From Pomphorhynchus laevis (taxonomy: Eukaryota > Acanthocephala > Palaeacanthocephala > Echinorhynchida > Pomphorhynchidae): 64,000 nucleotides of DNA. The stretch is from positions 36,729-100,728 of the forward strand of contig WNNJ02000749.1 in the NCBI GenBank assembly GCA_012934845.2, written 5' to 3'. Position 1 is the first letter of the stretch; every line of letters starts with the position of its first letter. This document shows positions 22,601 through 35,194 of the stretch, piece after piece. The notes beneath the pieces are model-generated. The model saw only the letters and a program-made list of their open reading frames with translations, had not been told where the DNA came from and ran no database searches. Both the position numbers and the translations under genes were made by a program.

Positions 22601-25600
22601 ATCAAAGTAATTAGCATATTTAATATTATTAAATAATTTTTCAATATAAGCAATTCTTCATTTAATGATTATTGCCCATCTTTGTACCTAATAAATATAT
22701 AATTCTAAAATTTTTTTACAATATTTGTTTAGATCATATATATTATACAAATATAGCATATTTGTATAACATATTCGTTTATATCATACATTTATATTTT
22801 ATAGCATTGATAAACATATATAAACATGTTTGATATATAGCTTGATATCTACCTGTAGCACCCTCGGTTTTTAAAATAACTTATATTATTTTTAAATAAA
22901 GTTATTATTTCTTTATCGAGTTGAGTTCAAACTACGAACTGTAAGTTCATATCACTGACTGTATATTTAGATAATGACATTCTTATTGCGATTCTTATCC
23001 GAATAAGTTCTTATAATTTTTAATCATTTTAATTCTTCTTTTTCTGCAACGTTTGTTCCCCTTCGTTACGGAGACCGCTTAAAACGTGATCGTACCAGTG
23101 AAGTCGTCTTTCTCGAAGTTCATTGAGACGACATTTCTTAATGTTGATGCGACGATTTTTTTACGGCTGGCTTGTTACAAAGTCTTTCGCTAACCCTCAT
23201 ACTTTCTCAGCAATTTTTAATAATTTCAATTATTAATTATATTTAATAATTTTTATTAATAATTTTTTATATTATTAAACGAAATAATTATATTTGAATA
23301 CTTTCTTGAGTGATAAATAATATAATTTAGTATTTTTGTGATGTTTTTGTTTTATTAATATGTACCTATTTAAGTTACTATTATTATGTTATTAAGATAT
23401 CGTGTTATTAATTTTTAGGACTGGTGGTGCTCGAATTTGCTACATATTTCACGAAATGTTCGGTCGAGCGTTAGAGTCTGTCGATCCCATAGGCGGTTTA
23501 TCGGAATTAGATATATTAACGGCAATACGAAATTCAACAGTATATAGATCAAATTTTGTTGTTTAAATCCACATATTTATTTCAGGGTCCTAGACCAGCG
23601 TTATTTGTCTCAGAAACGAGCTTTGAGTCACTGGTCCGTCGACAAATAAAGAGGCTAGAAGAACCTAGTCTCAAATGTGTACATCTTGTACATGACGAAT
23701 TGCAACGCATAGTGCAATTTTGCGATATAAAGGTATTTTGATTGTTCGTTACTGATTCTAGATGGAATATGTGCTAGCAATTTGCGAAGCGATTTCCGAG
23801 ATTGTATATGCGCATTGTTGATGTGGTTACGTCATTGCTTCGTGATAGGTTGCCGGCCACAATTAAAATGGTATTTCAAATATTATAATATATATCATGA
23901 TTATATATTAAATAATTTATTAAATTATTTTACGTTAAAATATTACATATTAATATTTAATATATATTATTCTATATATTTTATAATATGTTAATATAAT
24001 TTAGGTCCAGGATATTATTAATATTGAATTAGCGTATATCAATACAAAACATCCAGATTTTCATGCTGCTAAGACTTTGTATAAATGTGTCACAACAGGC
24101 GAAGTTGATGTACAATGTGCTTTAAGAAGTTTAACAAATTTGAATTTGTTAAATGTAACAAATTATCATTTTACTCATTTCCTAAATTTTGTATTAACCA
24201 GGAAAATCAAGAGAATCTTTCAAATGAGAATGAGTGGGAACAAAACAATAACGATCGCGTATGTTTGACTTTAGCTACTTTTAATTTTTAATGCTAAATT
24301 TTCATTTAATTTATATTAATTAATCTAAATTTTATAAATATTATTTTTCCGTTTTTTAATTGTTTTGTATATAGAAAATATATGCTTTTGCATACAGGAT
24401 AAAGCAAAATTTATATTTTTATATTTTAATTTTAGAAACTGACAGTATTAGATTTAATTCCTTTAATATTAGTTTAGCGGTAGCTAACATTTAATGAGAT
24501 TATATTAGTTTACATTTAATGAGATGTTCATATCATTACATTTATACAGTGAATCTTTTAATTTGGTATTAAATCTTTTAATTTGGTATCTATTGAATCT
24601 ATTAATTTTGTTGATCTAATAAAAATGTTGACTTTTGTTCCAAGTTATTATCGGTTTGTTTTAATTTAAATTTTAAATTAAATTCAACTAAAATTATAAA
24701 AGTAGGTTCATTTTTGTATGATCTAAAACGTTCTGCTAATAAAAATTGGATATAAAATATAGAATATTGGCTTAGTCATGCTGCATATTGTAGTATTATG
24801 CATTGATATCTCAATCGAAGATGTTCAACACATTAATTCACTGTTTATATTTAGTGGCGGTAATACTAACTTACAACTAGAAAGTTAAATAAGAAATTAA
24901 TGCCGATTGTTCAACGTTTAATATTTTGCCATTTTGCTATTTTGAAAAGAAACTTGTGTCAATTTTAGCAACATGAAGAAAAGCAAAATGATGAGCACGT
25001 TATGTCTACTCGTGAAAAAAAGGAATGCCAAATAATCGGTTAGTTTATGCTTTATTATGCAATTTCAATTACACATTATTTCAATTTATTTTAAAAATAC
25101 CGTTTTGGATTACTATGTATATAAATATATTTATATAAAGTTAAAATATAAAATAAAAGTCAATTTTTATAATTTGACTAATAAATATTATACGATGTAT
25201 TCGAATAAGAAATAGATATCATCAGAAGGAACTGCTATGTTATTATGTTCCGCCCACTATTCAACGTCAAATGTACATTATTTTGTTCAATGTAAATATT
25301 GATTTGTTCAAATCAATTAATTTGTAAATATTGATTAGTTGTAAGTTCAAGCGAGCTTTTCGGTTTGTTTAAAATAGTTTACTTAACTCTTTAGAACATT
25401 TAATTAAATCCTATTTTGAAATTGTACGAAAATCGATACAAGATCTCGTTCCGAAGGCGATTATGCATTTTCTTGTTAATAGTGCCAAAGATGGCATGCA
25501 GAGTGAGCTTGTTCAATCACTATACAAGCCAGGTGAATCCATAAATCAGCTGCTAGTTGAATGTCCACAAGCGGCATCAAAACGCCGAAATACCGAAAAA

Positions 25601-25714
25601 ATGCTTGCGGTTCGTTTAAGCATTTAATACATGTATTTTAAAGTTATGTTTTTGCAGGCACTTGAGAAGGCAAGCGAAATAATAAGTGACATCCGGGAAT
25701 CACCAATAGTATAG
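16680..25714 (+). CDS. Drp1: Dynamin-related GTPase Drp1/DNM1L, 17 exons
   Basis: Exons: 16680-16781, 16830-16977, 19818-19939, 19998-20084, 20144-20306, 21160-21308, 21369-21473, 21522-21635, 21692-21783, 23419-23539, 23586-23732, 23778-23870, 24005-24154, 24202-24258, 24969-25038, 25395-25609, 25658-25714. All introns are GT-AG. The 1992 coding bases form one open frame of 663 residues. GTPase motifs are GSQSSGKSS (32-40), T59 in IVTRRP, DLPG (147-150), TKLD (216-219) and NRSQ (247-250). The stalk keeps [28 protein letters not shown] and [13 protein letters not shown]. The end keeps the GED ([14 protein letters not shown]). Known family role: cytosolic GTPase that assembles on mitochondria and peroxisomes and drives fission. 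The variable insert before the GED is short and Asn/Glu-rich, which explains 663 rather than about 700-740 residues. Nine introns are 45-60 bases; the longest is 2840. Confidence 0.93.
16978..19817. other. Drp1 intron 2: AT-rich DNA with a possible LINE scrap
   Basis: This 2840-base intron is extremely AT-rich. At about 17560-17830 it is made of short repeated TTATAATTTA-type motifs that can pair with themselves. At about 18300-18420 a plus-strand frame gives [12 protein letters not shown] and, after a frame change, [14 protein letters not shown]. This resembles the segment after the reverse transcriptase in CR1/Jockey LINEs (compare LLYAAMVVYPR and RVLRRATKLA in LINE B). The match is weak. 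Nothing else is recognised. Confidence 0.35.
22030..22440 (+). mobile_element. PLE reverse transcriptase fragment in Drp1 intron 9
   Basis: The 64-codon frame at 22039-22233 contains [12 protein letters not shown], the motif A region of a Penelope-type reverse transcriptase (compare TADVESLYTRIP at 37592-37846). Fragments of similar protein continue to about 22440. The piece is short, broken and old. It lies inside the 1635-base intron 21784-23418 and the splice sites around it are intact. Confidence 0.5.
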
Positions 25715-26734
25715 AATTAGACCTGTTTTACTTTTTCGATTTGTGTAAAAACAGTTTTGTTAATTGATTTGGCATGTTCATTTAGATTGATTCATGCAAA
25801 TTGATTTGTGTTTATTTTAACGCTTAGCCTTTTCGAAAGAGCAAATCATTTTTATTGAATCATAATTATCCAATAATAAATTAAATTACAAATTTAATAA
25901 TTAAACACGCAATTAAATTAATGTAATTTGTTAAATTATAAAATTAAAAAGTAATACAACATTAAGACTTCATTAATATTGGCAGTAAATACGTTATTAT
26001 TCCATTTGCTTCAGATATGTTGGGATGATCAATAAGTGTCTAGAGTGTATAACAGATATCTAATGATTTTTTAAATGCCAATTGAGATATTATTAATTTA
26101 AATTATGCCAAAATATGTTAATTCGTGTTAAATGAAATGTTGTGCTTACGTATTTTACATCTTGCAATAAATCATGTCCTGCTTCCAGTAGGTAATAAAC
26201 TTAGAATTATGAAATGAACAAGCTGTATTGATGATCGAAGCCCGTAGGTTATATGGTTTTAAAGTTTATCTTTTTTTTGTTAATGTGATTCTTCATGATA
26301 GTTATGGGTAAATTGTGTAGATTTTGTTGTTTTCAATTGTCAAAATATTACAGATTTTATTTTTTAAAAATACAAAACCGTTAATATAATCGAATCATAA
26401 TGGCTTTAATTTAATGTGAAATGCAACAAAATATTGCAGTAATAGGGCTGTGAACGTAGTTATACTACCAGCCGTTACAAAACATCCTAATGTTCTACAA
26501 TGTGTGAAATATTTCAAACTATTAATGACGATTCTATTTACCTTCGATCAATTCCGTATATGGTGTCAGCGTGATTATACGGTTGATTCGTTGGATTTCC
26601 ATTGATTGACGGATAACTAAAAAATGTCAATTGTATTTAAGTAATTGTACAGGATTAGATTCAATTAGATTTATTGAATGAGTCAAATGATCAATAAAGC
26701 ATTTATTAATAACTATAATTTATCCAAATCCTTT
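25715..26734 (+). other. Drp1 3' flank, likely 3' UTR and poly(A) signal
   Basis: AT-rich sequence after the Drp1 stop. AATAAA at 26166-26171 is the best poly(A) signal candidate; a weaker one lies within AATAATAAATT near 25873. No other gene is seen before the C-rich LINE sequence begins near 26735. Confidence 0.45.
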
Positions 26735-29559
26735 CTGTCTTTTGCTGTCAAACCTACTCCCTTGATATCCTACTCCCAGTTCTCCTATCGTGATCTCACC
26801 AACTCACGTTACTCTTTCTCTTTACGGAAACGCTTTCCTTCTCGCGATCGTTGCGTCATCGTCACTAATATAACTCCTTCCACCTCTTTATCTCCACAAG
26901 CACGCCTCGAGCACGATGTTTCCGCATTCAGATCCATCGTCTCGTCTCTTGTTCATGCAGATAAACCATCCTTTTTCAACAACATCTCTCCTGTCGCATT
27001 CATCCGCCTAAACAAATCTTCTCAATCTAATCCTTCCCAGCCCCCTCTCCTAAAAGTTATTTTCAAGCATTGCTCTCACGCGTCTTCTGTCGTCTCCCAA
27101 CGATTCAAACTCATGTCCTCTTCAGCCACTCGCATTTCTCCCGATCGCACCCCCTCCGAAATCGCTCAACTCTCATCTGCCCGCATCGAAAAACGCCGTC
27201 GCGAGGAAAACGGCGAAACATCTCTCTCCATCCGAAACATCGACGGAAATTTTCAAGTTGTCCGCACCCGCCCAAAAATTCGATGGCGCTCCATCTCCCC
27301 TATGTGTCTAATCCACTAGACCCTATCACCACCACACACGGTTTTCGCCTCGGCCTCCTCAACACTAGATCTATTCTCAATAAATCCAATCTCATTCTAA
27401 ACCTATTCGCCAAGCAATCCATCGATCTCTTCTGCCTTACCAAATCCTGGCACTCCGATTCTGACGACCTCTCCATCCGCCGTTTGCTCTCTGCCGGTTG
27501 CTCACTAGTCAAATCCGCCCGCCCCCTCAGCTCATGCCCTTCTAAATTCTCTAATCATGGCGGCATCGTCGCATTCGCGCGTCACCCCGCGTCTCTTCGC
27601 AAAATCAATCCCCCTTTCAGTCCTTGCTCTTTTGAATTGCTCACTTGTCGTTATTCTAACCCGATCACTCTAGATCTCGCCATTGTATACCGTCCTGGTT
27701 CATCAGCTCCTACAGCCTTATTTTTTACAGAACTCGCTGACCTCCTTTCTCATTGTTCTTTGTCCTCAATCCCTTCACTCGTTCTAGGCGACTTCAATAT
27801 CCGCCTAGACCGCTCCTCTTCCACGGATTCCATCCGGTTCATCAACATTCTATCCAACTGCGATTACAAACTAATCTCCACTGCCCCCACACATATACTT
27901 GGTGAGGCACTTGACATCAACGCTGTCCCCGATCATTTTGCTGCCTACACCTCACTTTCCATCTCTGATCCTGGTCTATCCGATCACTTTCTTATCACCA
28001 TTGATCTCACTCACAACCACACCCCTCCTCACACACCTACAATCCTACGTCGCCCTTGGAGAAATCTTGACCTCTCCCTTATCCGCTCTGCCTTACTCAA
28101 ATCGTCTCTATCATATCCCACAATAACATATTCATCTCCTCACGATCTCGCCTTTCTTTTCGACTCTGAACTCACATCCACTCTCGATATTCTCTTGCCC
28201 TTCAAGTCTCATCCACACCGTCGCTTGCACCGTGCCACATGGTTTGACAACCATTGATACTCTCAAAGCGTCGACTCCACCATTCTTTTCGAGTCTATCA
28301 CCGCTCTCTAAGACGTGATTTCCGCTCGATCACTCCGTCTTTCCGTGATTCCTATCTTGCTCTTCGCCGGTCTCATCTCAACCTACTACTTACCAAATGC
28401 AACTTCTTATGGCAGCATAAAATCGTCACTTCATTCAACTATAAGACTCTGGCATACTTTTAACTCAATCCTTGCTCGCTCCTCTTCGCCGTGCAACATC
28501 AATCCCCATGATTATTCGTCATTTCTCGAGACAAAAGTATCCACGTTGCTCTCTCACTCTCCGGTCTCCTGCAAAACCTCTCTGCCCCACCTAGCCCCAT
28601 CCTCCTGGAACTCTTTCATCTTATCCCCGTCTCACCTTCCGAAGTCTCATCTGTTCTCATGTCCTTGCCCAGCAAAACCTCACCTGCCGATTCCCTGCCT
28701 ATCCACATACTTAAATCCATATGCTCATTGATATCCCCTTTTCTCACAACCTTGTTTAACTCTTCCATCTGCAGTCGTATCTTCCCTTCACACTGGAAAT
28801 CCGCAATCGTTCGTCCCCTCCTTAAGAAACAATCGCTCGACCCCTCCCTTCCTTCTAGCTATTTGCCCAATTTCACTACTCCCTACTTTTTCTAAGCTCT
28901 TAAAACGCCTCATTTTATACAGATCAGAGCTTAGCTCTCCTCATCCAATCTGTACCCTCCTTATCAATCCGCTTACCGCTCCAATCACTCCACAGAAATC
29001 GCCTGCATGAAAGTTTACAACGACTTACTCATTTCTCGAGACAAGGCTCTATATAGTGTTATCATCTCCCTCGACCTCTCCTCCGCCCTCCTTTCTCGCC
29101 TTCGTTATGATTACGGTTTTTTTCCTCCTCCGTAGAATGGTTTGCCTCATATCTATCCGAACTTTCTTTTCGCGTCTGTTCTAATTCATCATCCTCCCCT
29201 CCCATCTCTATTTTTGCGGGGTCTTACAATGTTCAGTCCTAGGTTCCCTGCTTTTCTCTCTTCTGCTTGGCGATCTCTCTACATTTATCAAACCTTTCTC
29301 TTTTAACTTCATGCAATACGCTAATGACATCCACATCTATGTTCATGCACTCGCACATCGCATACACGATATCGGCATTTCTGCTTCCAATTGTCTTTCT
29401 TCTATCTACGAACGTCTCTCCAATCTCTATCTCGTTCTAAATCTCGACAAGTCTAAAATAATGTGGATCCTCCCCCGTGAACCAAACATATCTTCTACCA
29501 CTGTATCTTTTGCCTCATTGATCATCCCCATAGTACACAATTTCACTTTCTTAGTCTTC
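26735..29559 (+). mobile_element. LINE family C (L2-like), copy 1
   Basis: The sense strand is strikingly C-rich against the AT-rich surroundings. The first frame (to 27319) encodes an ORF1 C-terminal part with DRTPSEIAQLSSARIEKRRR and a GET..SIRN segment. The next (27320-28257) is the endonuclease: LGLLNTRSILNKSNLI, VLGDFNIRLDRSS and LSDHFLITIDL. The reverse transcriptase follows with several frame changes: HWKSAIVRPLLKK, then SAYRSNHSTEIACMK, then QYANDIHIYVHA in place of the usual YADD. Compared with copy 3, about 24-27 bases are missing inside motif A (FDIVDHSV), so this copy cannot be active. The 5' end is truncated relative to copy 2, and the 3' end is lost at 29559. Confidence 0.8.
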
Positions 29560-29590
29560 TCGCGGAACACTTCCTCGAAGTGTTCCGCGA
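29560..29590. repeat. Perfect 14-bp hairpin at a LINE junction
   Basis: TCGCGGAACACTTC and its exact complement are separated by 3 bases. The hairpin lies exactly where LINE C copy 1 stops matching its relatives and LINE D begins. It may be the end of a lost element or a rearrangement scar. It is unusually GC-rich for its setting. Confidence 0.8.
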
Positions 29591-32095
29591 AATTTCTTTA
29601 GGCGTAATTTTCTTTGTGGGCTGTGTTCTGCCAAACGTGTAGCAGAGCTAACCCATTATGTCGATAAAACTCAGCTTGCATTAGTGTGCTTAAGAAATGA
29701 AATGAAAGAATTGAGAACATCATTCAACTTGTTATCGACGAATATAAGTAGCGAATCTAACGCGAAGAGTTCACGTAATTTTACTACGTCTCCTTTCTTT
29801 GCTCAAGTTTTAAGGCCCGCTGTTACTCGATCGGTTCTTGCTACATCGCAGATTAATAAGGACGCTTCTCCGTTGAAAATTTTGAAAGAAGCAGAGATAG
29901 ACTCTAGACGCCCTGCTAATGTTATTATTCGCGATTTGCCAATATCAGAAGCGGAAGAGAATAAAACACGGAAAATGAATTCTTTAATCGGTGTAGAGGT
30001 TGGACATGCCCCATGACTGTCATCCATGGCTCCTTCTTACTAAAAACGAGTTTATTTCAGCTTCGATCCTAAGAAACAGCAAGCACCTAAAAAATAGTGA
30101 TGATTATAAGCAGGTTTTTGTACATGCTGATCTCTCGCCTGCCGAACAATGTGCCCGCAAAGCACTTGTTGCCCAACTTAAGGATACAAGAACTAAACAT
30201 CCGTCTGAGCACTATGTTATTAGAAACAATCGTATCGTTCGGCTGGGAAAAATGAGTCCTCTGATTGATAATACTTCTTATAGTGAGGTAGGAATAGTGT
30301 CAGTAGCAAACTCTTCAAGATGACTTAAATCAAATTCTCCAATTGTAGAGTCTGGATGCGATTTCATTGATTTACGTCGTTTTTTGTCGTTTAATGTAGA
30401 AGGTATAGAAACACTTAAAAAAGGATTTAGTGATTACCTTTTATCTTTTGACATCATAGTACTTTTGGAAACTTTTGCTATCTTTTCTATAACATTAAAC
30501 TCATTTTATACTTTTGAAATTTTAGCTACTCTAGGCGATCGCGGTCGACCGCGTGGAGGTGTATTTTTGGCCGTCAATAGACTGTTGAGAGATTGGTCTT
30601 TTAAGACTACGGAAAACGCGATTTATCTTAATTCGTCAAATTTGGTAATAATTGCTTGTTATTTCAGTCCTTCCTCGAGTGCATGCGATATTATCGGTTA
30701 GTTGTCTAAACTTCTTGTAGATGTTTCATATCATACACCTATCGTAATTGCTGGTGACTTTAACGCCAACCATAGTCGCTCCGCTCAGAAACTTGATTTA
30801 TTGAAAAAGTTCTTTGTGTCTCACGATTCAACCCTTTTTGCTTTCATTGAAAGCTGGACATATGAATTTGGACAATCTAAAAGTTTTCTTGATTTAATTT
30901 TGCTAATTTTTGGATACCTAATGTGTGTCTAGATCTTGATTATACTTGGGCGCTACATCGCGAACTTAAGCCAGTGATATGTATTCTAGAGGGCTTTGTG
31001 GCATGCCGTAGTACTTACCAATCTGTTCAAGCCGTCAGTATGAAAATCTCATTTGAAGCTCTTGACCTTAATAATTTGGAAGATTATAAGCGTCTTTTGA
31101 GTAAGGGACACATTTCTCACAGTTACTCTTTACTTTGCAACACACTTTTATCTTCATGTGAGATTAAAAATCCCGTTTCTCGTAGTTCGTTTAGAATGCG
31201 GAATAATTTGAGACGATTGCGGAATTTTCTTCTTTCTTTCTAAAACTCAAATGAATTTGCACTCTCCAACTCAGATTTCGTATACTTACGTAGGCTTTAT
31301 TTGAATGGTGTGAAAAAGTTTAAGTTGGAGAACTTATTAGCAAAAGAGCGAAGACTGCTTTCCAGAGCAGAGAATGCTCCGTGGCTTTTACACTCTAGAT
31401 CATGTAAACTTGCTTCTCGGATTCCTTTGGAACAGTGGCGTCAACATTTTGTGAATATTCTAGCTTCAACTAATCTTTCGTCTTTTAATTCTAAGGGTTG
31501 TGTTCTTTATTGCCATCTAATTGACCAAAATCATCTTAATCTTAGTTTTGACATAGACGAAATTGAGTTTAGTCTATTTAAGATGTCCTCCTGTAAATCA
31601 GCGGGAATATACCAATTGTGTGTAGAACACATGATACAGACCTTCTGCTTAGTTTCGGACTATTGGCTATTTTCTTCAATGTTATTCTTAGAGGTCACCC
31701 TATACCACTTGGATGGCGTGATGACATAATCAAGGTAATCTACAAGGGCTCAGGGGACCCTTCGTGTAAAGACTCGTACAGAGGGATAGCGCTACTTAAT
31801 CATGCATATAAAGTTTTATCGAATTTAATGGCATTGTGTTTGCTACGGTTTCGCAGTGATTTGTTACCATCTGAACAACATAGGTTACGTAGAGGTTATT
31901 CGACACTGATTGATCTTCAAATTCTAAGGTCAAAGGTTCTGGATACTATACGTCAGCATTCCTCCTTGTACTCAGTGTTTATCGATTTTGCTAAGGCCTT
32001 TGATTCTATAGATAGAGCGTTGCTTTTGTCAAAGCTTCATAAATAAGTGAACATTCATGGTGATTTTCTATTACTTCTCGAAAGGATCTTAGCGT
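29591..32095 (+). mobile_element. LINE family D, decayed, 3'-truncated
   Basis: ORF1-like frames (29684-30323) include SEHYVIRNNRIVRLGK and the ADLSPAEQCARKAL segment common to CR1-type ORF1 C-termini. Endonuclease frames follow (FNVEGIETLKKGFSDYLLSF, RGRPRGGVFLAVNR, VIAGDFNANHSRSA). The reverse transcriptase begins at 31618 with LGWRDDIIKVIYKGSGD, SYRGIALLNHAYKVLSN and SVFIDFAKAFDSID (motif A). The element ends near 32095, before motif C, where LINE E begins on the opposite strand. There are several stops and frame changes. Clade placement is uncertain, between the CR1 and Jockey groups. Confidence 0.7.
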
Positions 32096-34180
32096 ATCCA
32101 GAGACAAACATGCTTTGAGAATCCGTAATTTCCAAGTTTCCACAGTAAAATTGGATGAACGACCCGATTAAAAGCTTTGGACAAATCAATAAAGACGACA
32201 TAACCCGGCATCCCTTGTTCGACAAAACCGGCCCAGCTTTCCCGTGCTAATGTTGGATTAGTTGAAGTGGAGTGGTTTTCTAAACCCATGCTGTTTATTA
32301 GACAAAATATTGAATTTGTCATAATGAGAAGATGTATACCTCAAGATCAGTTTCTCCATAACCTTGCAAGCAATACACGTCAAACTTATTGGCCGATAAT
32401 TTTGAGGATTTACCTTAACCCATTTTTGAAAACTGGAATGACTAATGCTCTCTTCCACATATCTGAGATTATGTCAGTTCTCAAAGACCAGTAGTAAATA
32501 TCAAAAAGCGGAAGATATATATTCGATGCAACTTTGCGTAATAATATACTAGGAATACCATCAGGACCTGAACTATTTTTAGCCGGTAGCTTCGATAAGA
32601 TATTAAGAACATCGAGCGGGTCAAAGTAGAGGTTAGAATCCTGGTACTGGAGATAAGAATTGCCTATCGTAATGTTATAATCACATAAGGAAAATCGATT
32701 GCGAGTGAGAAAAAAGTTCTTGGCAAGGATATTGTGTGTGGAGGAACGACCAGGCCACATGAACACTGACTGTTCTAGCACAAGGCCATCTTACTAGGCT
32801 CAGCATTTCATTAATTGTATCGTAATCCGCATTCATAGCACCAAACACGACTCTATTACGTTATAAACAAGATTGTCGCTTATATAAGCAGCTACACCGC
32901 CACCTCTAGAGATTTTTCAATCACAACCAACTATTGTATAACCGTGAATACCGATTTCAGAATCCAGAATATTACAATTTAACCAAGTTTCAGTGAAAAA
33001 CAGCATGTCGAGATTTTCATGATGTACTATTGCTTTGATTTCATCTAACTTGTTAAACAAACTCAAAACATTTGAATAGAGTATGTAAAGGCCAGCTTTG
33101 GTAGATGTACAGGGAAACTTGTGGACATTTGATTTTTGAGAATTCATACAATCGAAGAACGGGGATAAATCTGGATGATTGACCGTTAGTAGCGAGTTAC
33201 AGAGCCTACAGTTGAGTTGCGAATGCGTGCGACACAGAGACGTTCGATATCCTGTAACGAAATGTCTCGAGAGCTGTTGATAAAAAATCGAATAGAGACT
33301 CTGCGTCGCACAACCTGAAAATTTCGGATTATAAGATTTTCTTCACCATTCATTCGACGCTCGGCCATCTCACGTTTGGCAGTAAACAACTGTTTTCTGT
33401 CCTCTGGAGATAAATCTTTCAAAAGACGAATACTCAAACCTCTTAGAAGATAACGGTTTTGTAGTATAAGTGAACTCATTACGGTGGAGGCAAGAACAAC
33501 TTTGAGTAAACAAGGTCGACTATCTGATTATTTTTTACCAAGGCGAAATAAATTTACTACACGCAAATCCTTTCGAACTGTGGCAGAGCAGTTTTGCAAA
33601 ACACATGAGAGGATTGATTTAACTGCATTGACATCATGCTGAATACGTTAGTTATTGCTAACTGCAGATGACTCGATGAGGTTTGCAATAAGCACACAGT
33701 GAGCCCTATCAGAGAGTGTGCGCAAAGAAGGGTTAGAATTAGAAGGAACTCTCTCACTATTAGGAGCGGTATTCTGTGACGAAGATGGTGTGATATAAGT
33801 CAGCTTTAAATTTGGGCGGTGTGACGTAGGAACTGGCATCAGCTATGCTAAATTGACAATGGACCCAAGAACACGTGGATTATCTGATGATGACGTAGAA
33901 ATACAATGAGGGATAGAAATGTAAGGTGATTTATCTGATACGACCAAAGAAATACTGGGTTGCAAATGGTCAATGGCAGTAACATCAGAAGATTAAACTG
34001 ATTGATTGGGTAAAATTGAAGGATGTATAGTAATACCTGTAGAAGAAATGGGATATTTGGCATTCTTAGAGGCAATCTAACGCGGAAGAATTGGGCATCG
34101 AGGTTGAAACTTATTACAAGACGAAGAGGCATGTGTGGACATCGCTGCATTGCCATATAGTTTCAATATATTTGTCTTGA
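32096..34180 (-). mobile_element. LINE family E (CR1-like), decayed, 3'-truncated
   Basis: Minus strand. 34156-33500 is a low-complexity ORF1 N-part. 33479-33186 is the ORF1 C-part (IRLLKDLSPEDRKQLF, NGEENLIIRNFQVVRRR). 33147-32917 is the endonuclease start (ILYSNVLSLFNKLDEIK, MLFFTETWLN). 32781-32089 covers the start of the reverse transcriptase (PQNYRPISLTCIACKVMEKL, VVFIDLSKAFNRVVHP). Motifs B and C are missing because the element stops at the junction with LINE D. Frames are broken several times. Confidence 0.7.
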
Positions 34181-34384
34181 GATTCTCTATTTCACTCTTC
34201 ATCGTATTTATCATCTTAGCTCATCTTCATCATATTTATCATCTTATTAGAAAAGGAATATTAGGATAAAGTCTCTCTCTAATTGTAGAGAAAAATTATA
34301 AGCAAATTTTCAATGCTTTAAATTATAAATTTTATAAGAAAAATGTCACACTTAACTTATAATTAAAATTAACAAATTTTAATT

Positions 34385-34480
34385 GATAGAGACCAAGTAG
34401 AGGAAAACGGATTAATTTAGGCAACAATTTATTTGTTGCCTAAATTATTTATTTTCTCTCTACCTAGTATGTTTCTATTT
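34385..34480. repeat. Small foldback repeat
   Basis: AATTTAGGCAACA and its complement, TGTTGCCTAAATT, surround a 7-base centre near 34427-34433. The outer flanks pair weakly (GTAGAGGAAAA with TTTTCTCTCTAC). It is probably a foldback or MITE fragment. Confidence 0.55.
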
Positions 34481-34499
34481 ATAAAGAACTGAATTTAGT

Positions 34500-34795
34500 A
34501 AACAATACTTATATATTATTACAGGAACGAAAAAGAAGAAAATATCCTTTATTTGATTAAAATTCTATATTTGGATAGCTCCTGCTATCATCATCAGGAT
34601 TACAATAAAATGTTTCAACATTTTTCAAGGAAACATTTTTTCTCCTGCTATCATCATCAGGATTACAATAAAATGTTTCAACATTTTTCAAGGAAACATT
34701 TTTTTATAATCCTGATGATGATAGCAGGAGCTATCGAAATATATAATTTTTATCAAATAAAGGATATTTTATTCGTTCCTGTAATAATATATATT
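34500..34795. mobile_element. Foldback (MITE-like) element with internal tandem repeat
   Basis: Arms of about 90 bp are inverted: the left starts TATTATTACAGGAACGAA and the right ends TTCGTTCCTGTAATAATA. Inside, a 66-bp segment beginning TCCTGCTATCATCATCAGG is repeated in tandem (about 34577 and 34643). The right arm contains CTGATGA (34712-34718), a perfect 6-bp GATAGC/GCTATC stem and GAAA (34736-34739), an arrangement resembling a hammerhead core with one extra base. It has no transposase. The flanking TATATA sequence hides any target duplication. Confidence 0.75.
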
Positions 34796-35194
34796 TGAAA
34801 TGGAAGAAGATTGTGGGTTTAGTATTTATTATAAACAATACTAATTATAAATTACATATTATAAAAATCCAGAGTAAAACTATAAACAAAACTCAGCTTT
34901 ATAACTAGAATGTCAATGAGCACAGCTCATATAGACACCTTCAAAAATTATAAATTAAAGAGCAAAGTTTCTTGGTTAATTAATACTCACAATAATATAA
35001 CATGCAACAATAGCATACATTAGACACAAGTCACACATGACAACGATTTAAATCAGGATTTTACAACGATCTATACAACGGTCTATACGACGACCTTACA
35101 ACGATCTTTAGAACGATCCATACAACGATCTTACAACGATCTATATAATGATCTAAATGACGATCTTACAACGATCTATACAACACCAAAACAA
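34796..35194. repeat. AT-rich spacer and ACGATCT tandem repeat
   Basis: 34796-35039 shows nothing recognisable. From about 35041 to 35190 degenerate units around TACAACGATCTATACAACGA recur roughly every 13-27 bases. The repeat is diverged and not coding. Confidence 0.7.
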
